64,000 nt of DNA, taken from Pontibacter pudoricolor (GTDB taxonomy: Bacteria; Bacteroidota; Bacteroidia; Cytophagales; Hymenobacteraceae). A program made the translations under genes and the position numbers. The notes beneath the pieces are model-generated. The model saw only the letters and a program-made list of their open reading frames with translations. It ran no database searches and was not told where the DNA came from. How positions within the stretch are numbered: position 1 is the first letter of the stretch; every line of letters starts with the position of its first letter. Below, in pieces: positions 20,901-28,349 of the stretch. The stretch spans positions 1,302,001 through 1,366,000 of the forward strand of contig NZ_CP048106.1 in assembly GCF_010092985.1 (NCBI RefSeq). The letters run 5' to 3'.

Positions 20901-21246
20901 CCTCTTACCTGTTACTGGGTACTTCTATAGACTGAAAGGTACTGTAAACGGGGAAACCCTGTATGGTGATATAAAAAGATTCAGCACTATTGATCCCAAT
21001 TCACGAGAAGTATTAGACCGAAAACTAGATGTATATCCAAACCCTGTTCAAGATAGGCTTTACCTCTCCCACCCGGAAAATATACAGAAGATTGAAGTGC
21101 TCGACCAAGTGGGTAAAATAATTCTACATCTCACCCCCAATGCCAAAAATTACGAGCTAGACCTTTCTACTAAGGTAGCTGGCATTTATTTTCTCCGGGT
21201 GTATAGTGAGAGCTTTACTCATATCCGAAAGATCATAAAGCCCTAG
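17986..21246 (+). CDS. T9SS-exported beta-propeller protein with Ycf48-like and fibronectin-type repeats
   Basis: The 1086-residue protein begins with a signal peptide (ends SASA, about residue 22). Residues 25-600 contain about a dozen Ycf48/BNR-like repeats of the form LKTTDGGxTW, which build beta-propellers. Residues 610-1000 hold four fibronectin-III-like repeats, each with the N-T-x-Y-Y-Y-R-x-K pattern. The last 75 residues are a type A T9SS sorting domain (LDVYPNPVQDRLYL...GIYFLRVYS). Secretion through the outer membrane by the type IX system and surface attachment are expected; the ligand is unknown. The gene is unlinked to others and is followed by a repeat box and terminator. Confidence 0.9.
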   Translation: MKTKLLLLVHALLTLTLSSASAQWKWLNPEPSGNTGQSITFTDAQNGFILSGTQLLQTQDAGITWSVKQEIASSNEIRFKDNAGYIVGNNGYVLQTLNQGEFWQKLAVNTQENINTVNILHADTIYLTSNKSLLKSTDGGANWNIVTIQAPNTSPLTVTKSFFLNSKVGHAVCNNGYILKTINGGTSWYVTESVNFFPAGYFTVYFVNSKVGFASRAHSAILKTTDGGESWFELPNTTDAIYSFSFLTESIGYITGDHGVIHKTTDGGATWQWVGFQNGRIAGSSMYGIHFTDENVGYATGMRGRIIKTTDGGKTWKENSFTYNNINDMHFPTNTTGYALGSELYKTTDKGENWTTINTGLDESYHYYRLAQFFSADTGYVVTHQGLYSNSVDQLLRTNDGGTTWTKLKLHTYGIRISSMHFLNQQIGYVCTDSWTGNGFLKTINGGVTWQKVSGFTGAKKIHFINMNQGVAIRYGDLYTTTDGGINWIKVHEVYGDFTDISFVDEKVGYISAEYNTVLKTEDGGSTWTELKTEYDHLQTIAFYNANIGYVTGEYGRNFKTSDGGLTWQSFDIPHGITNLSITKDKDIFGSGFSGRILKGALSYEEYVLNALTASELAADGATLTAIAASNGDPLTNIKIEYGVAGSLDKSINLTPTDVSPNTSKKFKLSVGDLQPNTTYYYRVKALYKGVEVTSQLVKFSTLPAFTINMDYTYYPSSNEAKVSCQVTSQLGEITNIQFEYANNQTFENATYVHATPNVVASKTSSHVSAQLQRLEPATRYFVRLKINSFGKVYYSSPTAFYTKPEYVINMQPPVVSATDIKWTARIDANKDAITDIVFEYGKTLSFGNQVASTPNSVLKDRWQAQVQVTLAELDRNAIYYYRIKAKQTGKVIYSAVNLFKATGGVLVETSKAENITGASALLTGLVAPQGSLISNLQFEYGETDALGNSLPAAPNYLYSATTSNVKAEVRSLLPVTGYFYRLKGTVNGETLYGDIKRFSTIDPNSREVLDRKLDVYPNPVQDRLYLSHPENIQKIEVLDQVGKIILHLTPNAKNYELDLSTKVAGIYFLRVYSESFTHIRKIIKP

Positions 21247-21310
21247 GTGAGTTCTGCTGATTATTGAGCTGGAAAGCACAAGCTCAAAACAGCCAAATCC
21301 TTATAGAAAT

Positions 21311-21338
21311 AGTTCAAAAATTCAGTCCTTTAGTCTAC
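21311..21338 (+). repeat. Pre-terminator repeat box, copy 1
   Basis: A diverged copy of the 28-base box (core AATTC...TCCTTT..TCTAC) sits 65 bases after the T9SS cargo stop and just before a terminator. The flanking sequence from about 21331 to 21420 closely matches that of the copy at 47761. Confidence 0.7.
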
Positions 21339-21350
21339 ACAGTAAAGCTT

Positions 21351-21387
21351 AAAAACCCGCTTATTTACTCAAATAAGCGGTTTTTTT
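21351..21387 (+). terminator. Terminator of the T9SS cargo gene
   Basis: AAAAACCCGCTTATTT (21351-21366) pairs with AAATAAGCGGTTTTTTT (21371-21387), giving a strong stem with a T7 tail. Confidence 0.9.
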
Positions 21388-21737
21388 GTTTCTAGAGTAA
21401 CAGTAAAGTAACAAAAAGGAATTCTGCCGTAACTACTCTCTCCTTTTTAATTAGATTTAATTAGAAAATACTCGCTGCAGTTTTGTATTTATCTTTTATG
21501 AGAATTTCATAAGCTGCCTCCTTAATCTTCACAGCCCTTTACCTGATCCCTTCCATTTTTATTGATCCAAAGAATCAACATTGCATCTGATTGCCTCATC
21601 CTGAAAAAAGTTGACAGTTTACACTGTTAATCCTACTCTGGGTTGACAACTATTACTTAATCCTGCCAGCCCTTTACACCTTATACCAGTGATAGCAAAC
21701 ACGAGTTTTGAAATGCATCAACACCTCAGGCTTTACC

Positions 21738-22610
21738 TTAATGCATAGATGCCTGCTTTTCTCTATTGGCTGTATAGTAGTTCTTCCAATGCCTTTTCAG
21801 ATCCCCTTCTCTGCTATGTGCCTCTACTGGCGTAAGCATATCCACGCTTAAATGCGGACGTTGGTGATTGTAGATGCTTATCGCCATGGCAATAGCTAAC
21901 TGTGCTTCTTGGAATGTTGGGTACACTTTCTCCAGAAGCTCTTCTTTTAAGATACCGTTAACCCGCTCTGCCAGCGCATTTTCCAGCGGATCACCGCTTT
22001 GTGTCATAGAGATGGCAATCCCCTTTTCCTTTAACAGCTTGCTATACCCCTGGCTGCAGTATTGCAAGCCCCTATCGGAATGGTGGATGAGATAATCTTG
22101 CTGAAGCCAGGTAGCGAGCGCCATTTCTAAAGCCCGAATGCAACCGATAGCAGCAAGATCTGCGCTAAGAAAGAAGCCGACGATCTTGCGGCTGTAGGCA
22201 TCGGTAATCAGGCTCAGGTAGGCAAAGCTTTCCTACATCGGGATGTAAGTGATGTCGGAAATCCATAGCTGCCCGGCAGCCCTTGGCACGAAACCAACAG
22301 CCAGGTTGGGATACTTGCGCAGCCAATGACTGGAGACAGTGGTCTGGGGTTTCGAGCGCCTGCGCTTTCTGATCAGCAGGCAGCGCTCACTCAAAAGCTT
22401 AAGAAAGGTATCTCTTCCGATATGAATATTGTGTGCAGCCATAAAAGGGGCCATCATCACCAGCAGCTTATGCGCTCCTATTCGCTTTTGACCATGCCGA
22501 ATACGAAGTACTTCTTGGATAAACAGATCTTCTTGCGGGGCTTCCGGCTGCCTTGCTTTAATGTGCTGGTAATACGCCTGGCTGCTGTAATCAAACAATG
22601 AACAAAGCAC
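21738..22610 (-). pseudogene. IS3 orfB (DDE transposase) with in-frame stop
   Basis: This is the catalytic half of the transposase. The N-terminal HTH_21-like region (HIKARQPEAPQEDLFIQEVL, HGQKRIGAHKLL) is followed by the rve core with the first Asp in ISDITYIPM, the second in HHSDRGLQYCS and Glu in ENALAERVNG. A TAG at 22233-22235 interrupts the frame right after ITYIPM, and the same frame then continues ESFAYLSLITDAYSRKIVG. The frame also extends upstream of the first start codon (QRTPFQVVGVLCS), as expected for an orfA-orfB product made by frameshifting. Confidence 0.85.
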
Positions 22611-22644
22611 TCCAACTACTTGGAAAGGCGTTCTTTGCTCAATC

Positions 22645-23001
22645 TCAGGATTGCTTGGTGCCAGACTTTTTTAGGATAGGAACCCCAAGCTCCTCCTCAG
22701 CTATAAGGATTGCCCCCTGCAGTGCCTGGTTGTAGAGCCGGGCCTTGCGCAGCTCTGACTGTATGGTTTCTATATTGCTTGGCAGCCTGTCTGTGGGCAA
22801 CTCCCGCAGCAACCTGGCTCGTCTGTATCTGGATGGTTTCTTCATGCCCCCTTGGTATTCTTTTACCCAGAGGTGCAAGCTTCGGTAATCAACTCCATAT
22901 CGATCTGCCACTTCTCGATAGCTCAGCCCCGAAGTAAGGTATTCAGCTACAATACGTTCTTTTAATGCTTTGTCCTTCATTTTAGTTAACTTTTTTGTCA
23001 A
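22645..23001 (-). CDS. IS3 orfA (HTH transposase subunit)
   Basis: The 118-residue protein has an N-terminal helix-turn-helix (LSYREVADRYGVDYRSLHLWVKEY) followed by a leucine-zipper-like region, as in IS3-family orfA. It binds the IS ends and is normally joined to orfB by a -1 frameshift. The start at 23001 (MTKKLTKMKDK) lies just inside the terminal repeat. Confidence 0.85.
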   Translation of the reverse strand: MTKKLTKMKDKALKERIVAEYLTSGLSYREVADRYGVDYRSLHLWVKEYQGGMKKPSRYRRARLLRELPTDRLPSNIETIQSELRKARLYNQALQGAILIAEEELGVPILKKSGTKQS

Positions 23002-23238
23002 CCTATTTCAGGACTAGACAGCATTCAGGTATCCTGATTTGCTTGTCATATTATCGCATTTAGTTCAACTGTGTTCCGGACACTCCTTCTACCCAAATGA
23101 CTTTAACTTTTGAGCCAATCGGCACCATGTGATAAAGTATTTATTCGGGTAAACACGCTATTCATACCTTTTGGCTAGAATAATTGTAAATTGCATCAGG
23201 CTACATTTTATAGATCTAGACTACAAGCGCGGGAAGTC

Positions 23239-23640
23239 ATGAACATTTTTGACAATGGTTTTATTAATTTGGAATACGACCCGGTCATTGATGTTATTTA
23301 CGTTATCATGCCAACCGTAGATAGAACGGACTTGCCTAAAGTAGAGCAATCCCTTGCCATAATCGTAGAGCATATAAAAAATTTCTATATCAGAAACATG
23401 CTGCTGGATGTCCGCGACGCTAAGGTTTTTATCAACGAGAAAGCCTATGCTTCTATGATCAGTAATTTCAGTCGTACCTTGTCGGATTCACATTTACAGA
23501 AGATGGCCCGAGTGGTGGATGAGAGATCGCTCAGGGAGAGTATAGTGCACGATATATTTATTGATAAGACTCTATCGCTGGTCACCAGAAGCTTTACAGA
23601 AGTTGTCCCTGCTTTAGAGTGGCTTAAAGAAAAGCGCTAA
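23239..23640 (+). CDS. Hypothetical STAS/SpoIIAA-like small protein
   Basis: The 133-residue protein (start at 23239, MNIFDNGFINLEYD) alternates strands and helices (LEYDPVIDVIYVIMP, then IRNMLLDVRDAKVF), like the SpoIIAA/STAS-like small proteins of Bacteroidota. Such proteins are often annotated as unknown. A second protein of similar size and pattern lies at 32400-32840. No catalytic residue is evident. The neighbourhood is an IS element and an empty region, so context gives no clue. Confidence 0.55.
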   Translation: MNIFDNGFINLEYDPVIDVIYVIMPTVDRTDLPKVEQSLAIIVEHIKNFYIRNMLLDVRDAKVFINEKAYASMISNFSRTLSDSHLQKMARVVDERSLRESIVHDIFIDKTLSLVTRSFTEVVPALEWLKEKR

Positions 23641-24009
23641 AGGTTTATCACACTTAGTCCCTGCGATCCCGCAATGCTCATACAATTATACTTACTCAAT
23701 TATGACAGTATTCTTGTTATCCCGTAGTTTATATTTATCTGGATGCGTTTCCAGATGCGATACTGTGAAGGGGACTGCTAAAGCTGCCACATTCGCCATC
23801 CTAAATAGCCTCTTTTCTTTGAAGGAAACTGCGGTGTCCGTGCGGTTGAGTCGCGACCACATGAATACAAAAAAAAATATGAAGTTCGCTTTCGGGGAGC
23901 AAGTCCATCCTCTGAGTTCCAAGTAACATGATCAACCGTTTTAAATGATTATTTCATGGCAATGCACTTTATAGTAATATGTTCAAAGACAATTAGTAAC
24001 TGACTCTTG
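23641..24009. other. Intergenic region, nothing recognised
   Basis: About 370 bases between convergent genes. Short open frames of about 75 codons exist on both strands, but neither resembles a known protein nor has a clear ribosome-binding context. No terminator hairpin was seen. Confidence 0.4.
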
Positions 24010-24750
24010 CTATTTTCCCGGTTTGAAAATAGCCAGCGTCAGCAAAAAGACAGACTCTTCTACCGCCAGCACGCTGTGCGGGATACCGGTATGTAAAGTA
24101 AGCATCTGGCCAACTCCCAGGTCGGCAGCTTGCTGCTCAGTCGTGAACCGGATCTTTCCTTCCAGCACCTGTACACTGATGATACCGGGCGCAGTATGGG
24201 TTTTCATTTCAGCACCCTCGTGCAGACCTATCAGTACCACGCGCATACCATTTGTTTTGAAGACAGTGATGGAGTTGCGGTCGCTGTTTTGCCAGGCCTG
24301 CTCCTGCTTTATCTGTTTTCTGAAAGCATTAAGGTCCATCTCGACCAGCGCCGCATCCAGCGGGCGCTCTCCATCTGGCCGTTGTGGGGTAGCTTCGTTA
24401 GATTTTTGCTGAGGCACAGGATCTGTTGCCGCGGCAGGGCCGGCGTACACTTTCTGATGTAGCGCCTGTATCAGTTCCTGGGTCAGGCCATCACTATAGA
24501 TCCCGTACCCATCAACCAGCGTGCCTTTCACATCGTATTTAGTAGAGGAGATAGCATAAACTACGGCAGCATCTCCCGGGTCCGAAATACCTTCAAAGCG
24601 ATAGTGTTTGTCCACTACGAATTCATCAGGGTAAATCTGTAGCGAGTTGCCGTGGCATGCCAGGCAATTATCAGCCAGGTTGAAGTCAACGGTATAGCCT
24701 TCATCTTTAAGTCTGTTCAGTATTTCCGAAACGGTTTTCATGCTGTCCAT
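24010..24750 (-). CDS. DUF (so-called PRPP synthetase-like) domain fused to a cupin
   Basis: The 246-residue protein (start at 24750, MDSMKTVSEIL; MKTVS at 24741 is also possible) has two parts. Residues 1-95 match a small Bacteroidota domain often labelled phosphoribosylpyrophosphate synthetase without biochemical support. It carries a conserved CLACHGNSLQIYPDEF motif, which resembles but is not followed by heme-c features. Residues 145-246 are a cupin (GMRVVLIGLHEGAEMKTHTAPG, GIPHSVLAVEES) with metal-binding His. It is the last gene of the minus-strand oxidase/globin cluster. Roles in redox or metal sensing are only inferred. Confidence 0.6.
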   Translation of the reverse strand: MDSMKTVSEILNRLKDEGYTVDFNLADNCLACHGNSLQIYPDEFVVDKHYRFEGISDPGDAAVVYAISSTKYDVKGTLVDGYGIYSDGLTQELIQALHQKVYAGPAAATDPVPQQKSNEATPQRPDGERPLDAALVEMDLNAFRKQIKQEQAWQNSDRNSITVFKTNGMRVVLIGLHEGAEMKTHTAPGIISVQVLEGKIRFTTEQQAADLGVGQMLTLHTGIPHSVLAVEESVFLLTLAIFKPGK

Positions 24751-25017
24751 AGTGATTGTTTTTAATGGTGAAGAGAATTCACAAAATAAGTATGCTACCC
24801 GCTTTTGCGTACCAGCCACTTTAGTATATGGATACAAGCTGTATAAGGTTATTTCAGCTTCTGTTTCAGTTGCTTTTGATGGTACCCATTACCAGCTATA
24901 CTTCCATTTCCACCTTACACGCAATAGTTTACCGCATGAATGTACCATACAGCGAATTAAAGATTCTTCATGCCTACTTACACCACACCCTACCAGCGTT
25001 ACTTTTGTCCGGGTGCG

Positions 25018-25454
25018 TTATGTAAGGTTCTTGATAAAGGAGGTGCCTTCTTTAAGTTCCTGGGCGAGTTGCCGGATAGTGGTGTTCTGAAATATATCCC
25101 GCAGGGTCTCGCGCGCTACTTTAAACTTGTCGTGCAGGGGCAGGGATGCGTTTCCGAGCACTTCTTCAGGCCCAGTCCGCATTCCCAGAAAACGGCCATG
25201 CCATCAATAGCATTCACAATGTTTATAACAGGTTGCTCCAGCTGGTATTCTTCAATAAAAAATCCACCATACGGACCTTTTAGAGAAGTAATGATCCGGT
25301 ACTTGTTCAGTATCTGCAGTATTTTTGCAGTAAAGGCCTCGGGCGCATCAACTTCTTTCGCGATATCTTTCACATTCAGCTTGACCCCTTCACCTGCCCT
25401 CGAGGCCACATAAACGGCCGCCCTAATCCCATACTTACATGCCTTGGAAATCAT
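25018..25454 (-). pseudogene. Rrf2-family regulator (NsrR/IscR-like), frameshifted
   Basis: This is a winged-helix transcription factor. MISKACKYGIRAAVYVA begins the HTH, and the recognition region contains EAFTAKILQILNKYRIITS. The Cys cluster has spacing C-x6-C-x5-C-x2-His, as in Fe-S binding Rrf2 sensors. After HPCP the frame shifts. One extra C in the C-run at 25137-25140 would give HPCPLHDKFKVARETLRD and continue to a stop at 25018, making 145 residues. As written, the product ends early at 112 residues but keeps the three cysteines. It sits inside the cluster it may regulate. A sequencing error is possible. Confidence 0.8.
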
Positions 25455-25575
25455 ATCTTTCTCCCCATATTAAAATATTCTGCTGCAAACATAACCTATA
25501 AACACCTTTAAAACATGAATTACCTATGTTTGCTTTGCTTATAGTTTATACCTGCGCAGTTACTCTTATCAGCTG

Positions 25576-25881
25576 CTAAACTTTGCCTTTTTCCGCAGCA
25601 ACGCGGTCTGTAAATTTAATGTGTGCATCGGAAGCCAGAACAACAGTGGCTGCAAGATCTTCCAGCACATGCATGCTGTGCGGCTCATTGGCAGGTATAG
25701 TCAGGGTAGTGCCAGGCTGTAGTTCAACTTCTCTTTCCGGAAGTTTCAGAATTCCTTTGCCTTCACTGATCACCAGAAACGCATCCGAAGTAGCGTAATG
25801 CCGTGCCATCCCCTCTCCTTTGGCCAGTGTAACGCTCAATACTTTATAGGCAGCATTGGCATGTATTTCTTTCATTTCCAT
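25576..25881 (-). CDS. Small cupin-domain protein
   Basis: The 101-residue single-domain cupin contains EGMARHYATSDAFLVISEGKG (motif 1 region) and IPANEPHSMHVLEDL (motif 2), with His/Glu residues suited to metal binding. Small cupins of this type often bind a metal or ligand; the substrate is unknown. It lies between the globin and the Rrf2 gene on the same strand, with 35 bases to the globin gene. Confidence 0.8.
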   Translation of the reverse strand: MEMKEIHANAAYKVLSVTLAKGEGMARHYATSDAFLVISEGKGILKLPEREVELQPGTTLTIPANEPHSMHVLEDLAATVVLASDAHIKFTDRVAAEKGKV

Positions 25882-25916
25882 TTTGTTCTTATTAAATAAC
25901 CAGCAACAACATAGTT

Positions 25917-26312
25917 CTATACCAGTGTGATCTTATCGCTTCCTTTCAACCCCTCGATGCGCCTCTCAAAGTTGGCTGCCATGATCTGTGCTCTTAACTT
26001 AGCATCTTCTGCTACAGGCCCTTCAAAGTAAGTATCAACCGTGCCCAGGAACAAAGAAAGCCAGCGCTCGAAATGCGCTCCGTCTACGGGCATAGTGGCA
26101 TGCTTTGCAAACGGATTACCGGTATACCCCTTCACCCCGAACAGGGCGGCATTCCAGAACGAATACATCTTTTCCAGGTGCGGTTCCCAGTGCGTGTTTA
26201 GCCTGAAAAGAAAAATAGGCGCCAGCAGTTCGTCGTTCCGGACCAATGTATAGAATTCATCTACCAGTAATTTTATATCCTCCAGTCCGGTAATGTCGTG
26301 TTTTGCTTTCAT
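25917..26312 (-). CDS. Group III truncated hemoglobin
   Basis: The 131-residue protein has the 2-over-2 globin pattern of group III trHbs. It has an N-terminal DIKLLVDEFYTLVRNDELLAPIF, then a helix with MYSFWNAALFG, and the proximal His in PFAKHATMPVDGAHFERWL. Such globins bind O2 or NO and are linked to nitrosative stress or to respiration at low oxygen. Only a few bases separate it from the gene upstream, pointing to one transcript with the oxidase genes. Confidence 0.9.
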   Translation of the reverse strand: MKAKHDITGLEDIKLLVDEFYTLVRNDELLAPIFLFRLNTHWEPHLEKMYSFWNAALFGVKGYTGNPFAKHATMPVDGAHFERWLSLFLGTVDTYFEGPVAEDAKLRAQIMAANFERRIEGLKGSDKITLV

Positions 26313-26314
26313 TC

Positions 26315-26716
26315 TTATATGGCAAATTGTGTGATCAGGTAATACATGGCCCAGCCGCCGAAAATGATGTGCAGAATCCAGACCCAGTTAGGAATGCTGC
26401 GCGGGGTTTCACTGCCTTCTATCAGGAACACTTTCTGATCGCCTTTGCCGTAAGCGCTTACCATGATGGGCAACACACCGTCTACTACTTCGTTCTCCGA
26501 AATGCCTTCCACGGTTATGTCCGGACCGTTGCGCACTACAAACGGAATTTTACGGATGCCTTCTTTACCGGACGGGTCTTTGCTGACGATACGCAGGATA
26601 TGTTCTCCATCTACCAGTTTCCGGGTATCCAGCTCAAAGTTGATGGGCGATTTGAAGGAGCCGATGGGCTGCGGATCGTCGTCCACAAATATTATTACAG
26701 AACTTTTATCTTCCAT
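26315..26716 (-). CDS. Membrane-anchored hypothetical protein of the oxidase cluster
   Basis: The 133-residue protein is beta-rich at the N-terminus (VIIFVDDDPQPIGSFKSPINFELD), reads like an Ig-like or cytochrome-associated domain, and ends in one transmembrane helix (IPNWVWILHIIFGGWAMYYL). No heme motif. It overlaps no neighbour but is packed within 5 bases of both. An accessory role for the adjacent cbb3-like oxidase is inferred from position only. Confidence 0.6.
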   Translation of the reverse strand: MEDKSSVIIFVDDDPQPIGSFKSPINFELDTRKLVDGEHILRIVSKDPSGKEGIRKIPFVVRNGPDITVEGISENEVVDGVLPIMVSAYGKGDQKVFLIEGSETPRSIPNWVWILHIIFGGWAMYYLITQFAI

Positions 26717-26720
26717 TTTA

Positions 26721-26978
26721 TCAGAAATCTAATACTGTTCTTTTGATATGGTCTTTGCTTTTTTCGCCGGGTTGTAACAGCCACTTGATGCTAAAAAACA
26801 GGCACAGCACTACAATCATCACTGTAGCCCAGACCAAGACATAGTCCCAATCGCTTTGCGGGCCTGCTCCGTGGCTGATGCCCTGCAGCACCTTTGGCTG
26901 CTGCTTCTCACAAACCGGGCAGGCAAAGGCTACCAGGCTCAATAGTGTCGCGAGTATAGTTAGCAGGAATGCTTTCAT
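26721..26978 (-). CDS. Small membrane protein with CPVC motif
   Basis: The 85-residue protein has an N-terminal hydrophobic segment ending in AFACPVCEKQQP and a second transmembrane helix (YVLVWATVMIVVLCLFF), so it probably spans the membrane once after signal cleavage or twice. The CPVC pair could bind a metal or serve in thiol redox, but this is inference. It is tightly packed in the oxidase cluster. Confidence 0.6.
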   Translation of the reverse strand: MKAFLLTILATLLSLVAFACPVCEKQQPKVLQGISHGAGPQSDWDYVLVWATVMIVVLCLFFSIKWLLQPGEKSKDHIKRTVLDF

Positions 26979-26992
26979 AGTTCAGTTCTTCG

Positions 26993-27238
26993 TTAGCCTT
27001 TTGTACGCCAGTAATTATTTGCCTGAGCAATCGTCTGAAATTCTACTGCAATCACATGCGCCGATGCGATCAACTGCCCTGTATCAGAAGCATATGCAGC
27101 ACGCAGCTGCTGCCTGGTGGCGGCATCCGGCTGAATAGCGCCTATGGATTTCCGGGATAACTTTATGGCCAGTTGCCGTCCTTCAAAAGGAGTTGCCGTG
27201 ATCAGACTTGGCATGTAATCTTCTTCCTGGTTTTGCAT
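26993..27238 (-). CDS. Small hypothetical protein of the oxidase cluster
   Basis: The 81-residue soluble protein is mainly helical (ATRQQLRAAYASDTGQLIAS) with no recognised motif. It is located 32 bases downstream of the CcoO-like cytochrome gene, in the same direction. Confidence 0.55.
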   Translation of the reverse strand: MQNQEEDYMPSLITATPFEGRQLAIKLSRKSIGAIQPDAATRQQLRAAYASDTGQLIASAHVIAVEFQTIAQANNYWRTKG

Positions 27239-27270
27239 GTATATGTTCGTTATATATATTTTATGATTTC

Positions 27271-28284
27271 TTATTTCTTTGCTGTCTGTTTCAGGAGATC
27301 CATGATCTTCTGTACTTCTTCTACCGACACCTTACGTGCGTTGTTGCCCCAACTGGTACGCTCGTGGTTGATAATGGCAGCTACTTCAGCAGCTGACAGT
27401 TTCATATTCGTTCCGATAGCCGGCATGGACGCAAACTCCGCCCGGGCATCGTAGCCATTCATCACCACATCTATCAGCACTTCCGGGTTATCGTCCAGTA
27501 CAATTTGGCTGCCTTTCAGCGGCGGGAACGCTCCTTTCAAACCTTCGCCATTGGCCTGGTGGCAACTCTGGCAATTGGCTGCATAAAGCGCTACACCGTC
27601 CAGTCCCAGGTCATCCACTCCGGCAGTGGCAGCTTTAAGCTTTTCTTCGCGCTTGTATAAAAATTCAGGTGCAACTATAGCTTCCGGTAGTTGGGCCTGC
27701 TTTAAAGATTGCAGGTAGGCTACCAGGTTCAGGGCATCTTGTGTTGCGACAATCCTGCCTTTCACACCCTTCCGGAAAACATCGGGCACAGGAATTTCCA
27801 CATCGCCTTCTTCCAGTTCTGCCTTTTCTTCAAACAGCCACGGGTAGGCCGGCATAATTGACTCTGCTACCACTGCTCGCGGCTGGTACAGGTGTAGCAG
27901 ATTCCATTCGGCACTGGGCTGGCGGTTGCCTATATCCGTAAGGTCAGGACCGGTGCGCTCGGTCCCCATCAGGGTGGCAGTATTGCGCCACAGGTCGGTG
28001 CGGTGCTCGCTGGCGTAATCGGCAGCAATGCTGGGGCGCTTGCCCCACATCTTATCCATATCCAGGTTACGCACCTGCTGCGTATGGCAGGCCACACAGC
28101 CGTTGGCCACATAGAGCGCCTTGCCAGCCAGAGCGGCATCACTCAGGACCTCCTCGGTTGGTAGCGGACTGTTGTTATTCTGATTGCTGATAGCCGGCAT
28201 AATGGCCACCAGGATAGTAAGCAGCACGAATAAGCTGAGTGCCGACAGGTATAGTTTTCTGTAATCGTTAAAAAAGTCCATCAT
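27271..28284 (-). CDS. CcoO-like cytochrome c fused to a second cytochrome c domain
   Basis: The 337-residue membrane-anchored diheme cytochrome has an N-terminal transmembrane helix (about 14-32). A CcoO/FixO-like domain follows with heme site GCVACH at about 60 and features such as WGKRPS and RTGPDLTDIGNR. A C-terminal class I cytochrome c domain has CQSCH at about 236 and an ASMPAIG axial Met. It would pass electrons to the cbb3-like catalytic subunit encoded just upstream. The fusion of CcoO with a CcoP-like or soluble-type domain replaces separate ccoO and ccoP genes, neither of which is seen here. Confidence 0.85.
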   Translation of the reverse strand: MMDFFNDYRKLYLSALSLFVLLTILVAIMPAISNQNNNSPLPTEEVLSDAALAGKALYVANGCVACHTQQVRNLDMDKMWGKRPSIAADYASEHRTDLWRNTATLMGTERTGPDLTDIGNRQPSAEWNLLHLYQPRAVVAESIMPAYPWLFEEKAELEEGDVEIPVPDVFRKGVKGRIVATQDALNLVAYLQSLKQAQLPEAIVAPEFLYKREEKLKAATAGVDDLGLDGVALYAANCQSCHQANGEGLKGAFPPLKGSQIVLDDNPEVLIDVVMNGYDARAEFASMPAIGTNMKLSAAEVAAIINHERTSWGNNARKVSVEEVQKIMDLLKQTAKK

Positions 28285-28349
28285 ATGCTGTATGTGCTAA
28301 AAAGCAACGGTTAGAATTTTCATGTGCTTTGCCGATGTATAGACCACAA

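Larger units (their letters stand above)
21592..23020 (-). mobile_element. IS3-family insertion sequence, probably inactive
   Basis: The 1.43 kb element carries a two-frame IS3 transposase. Its imperfect 26-base terminal inverted repeats begin TGCCTCATCCTGAA on the left and TGTCTAGTCCTGAA on the right (outer ends inward), with 20 of 26 positions matching. No clear short target duplication is visible. Its orfB frame has an internal stop, so autonomous movement is doubtful. Diverged sequences of the same group occur as a relic at about 33.0-33.3 kb. Confidence 0.85.

Noticed and set aside
23692..23926. Overlapping short open frames on both strands
   Set aside because: Neither shows a known domain, signal peptide or ribosome-binding context, and each is the antisense of the other.
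9376..24000. Second attachment site (copy of the tRNA-Glu 3' end) to define an island
   Set aside because: I looked for the TTCGATTCCCCTACGG stretch through the window and did not find another copy, so island boundaries are not claimed.
24640..24680. CLACHG of the DUF-cupin protein as a cytochrome c heme site
   Set aside because: CLACH fits CxxCH, but the protein has no signal peptide or cytochrome c fold features around it; cytoplasmic location makes heme c attachment unlikely.
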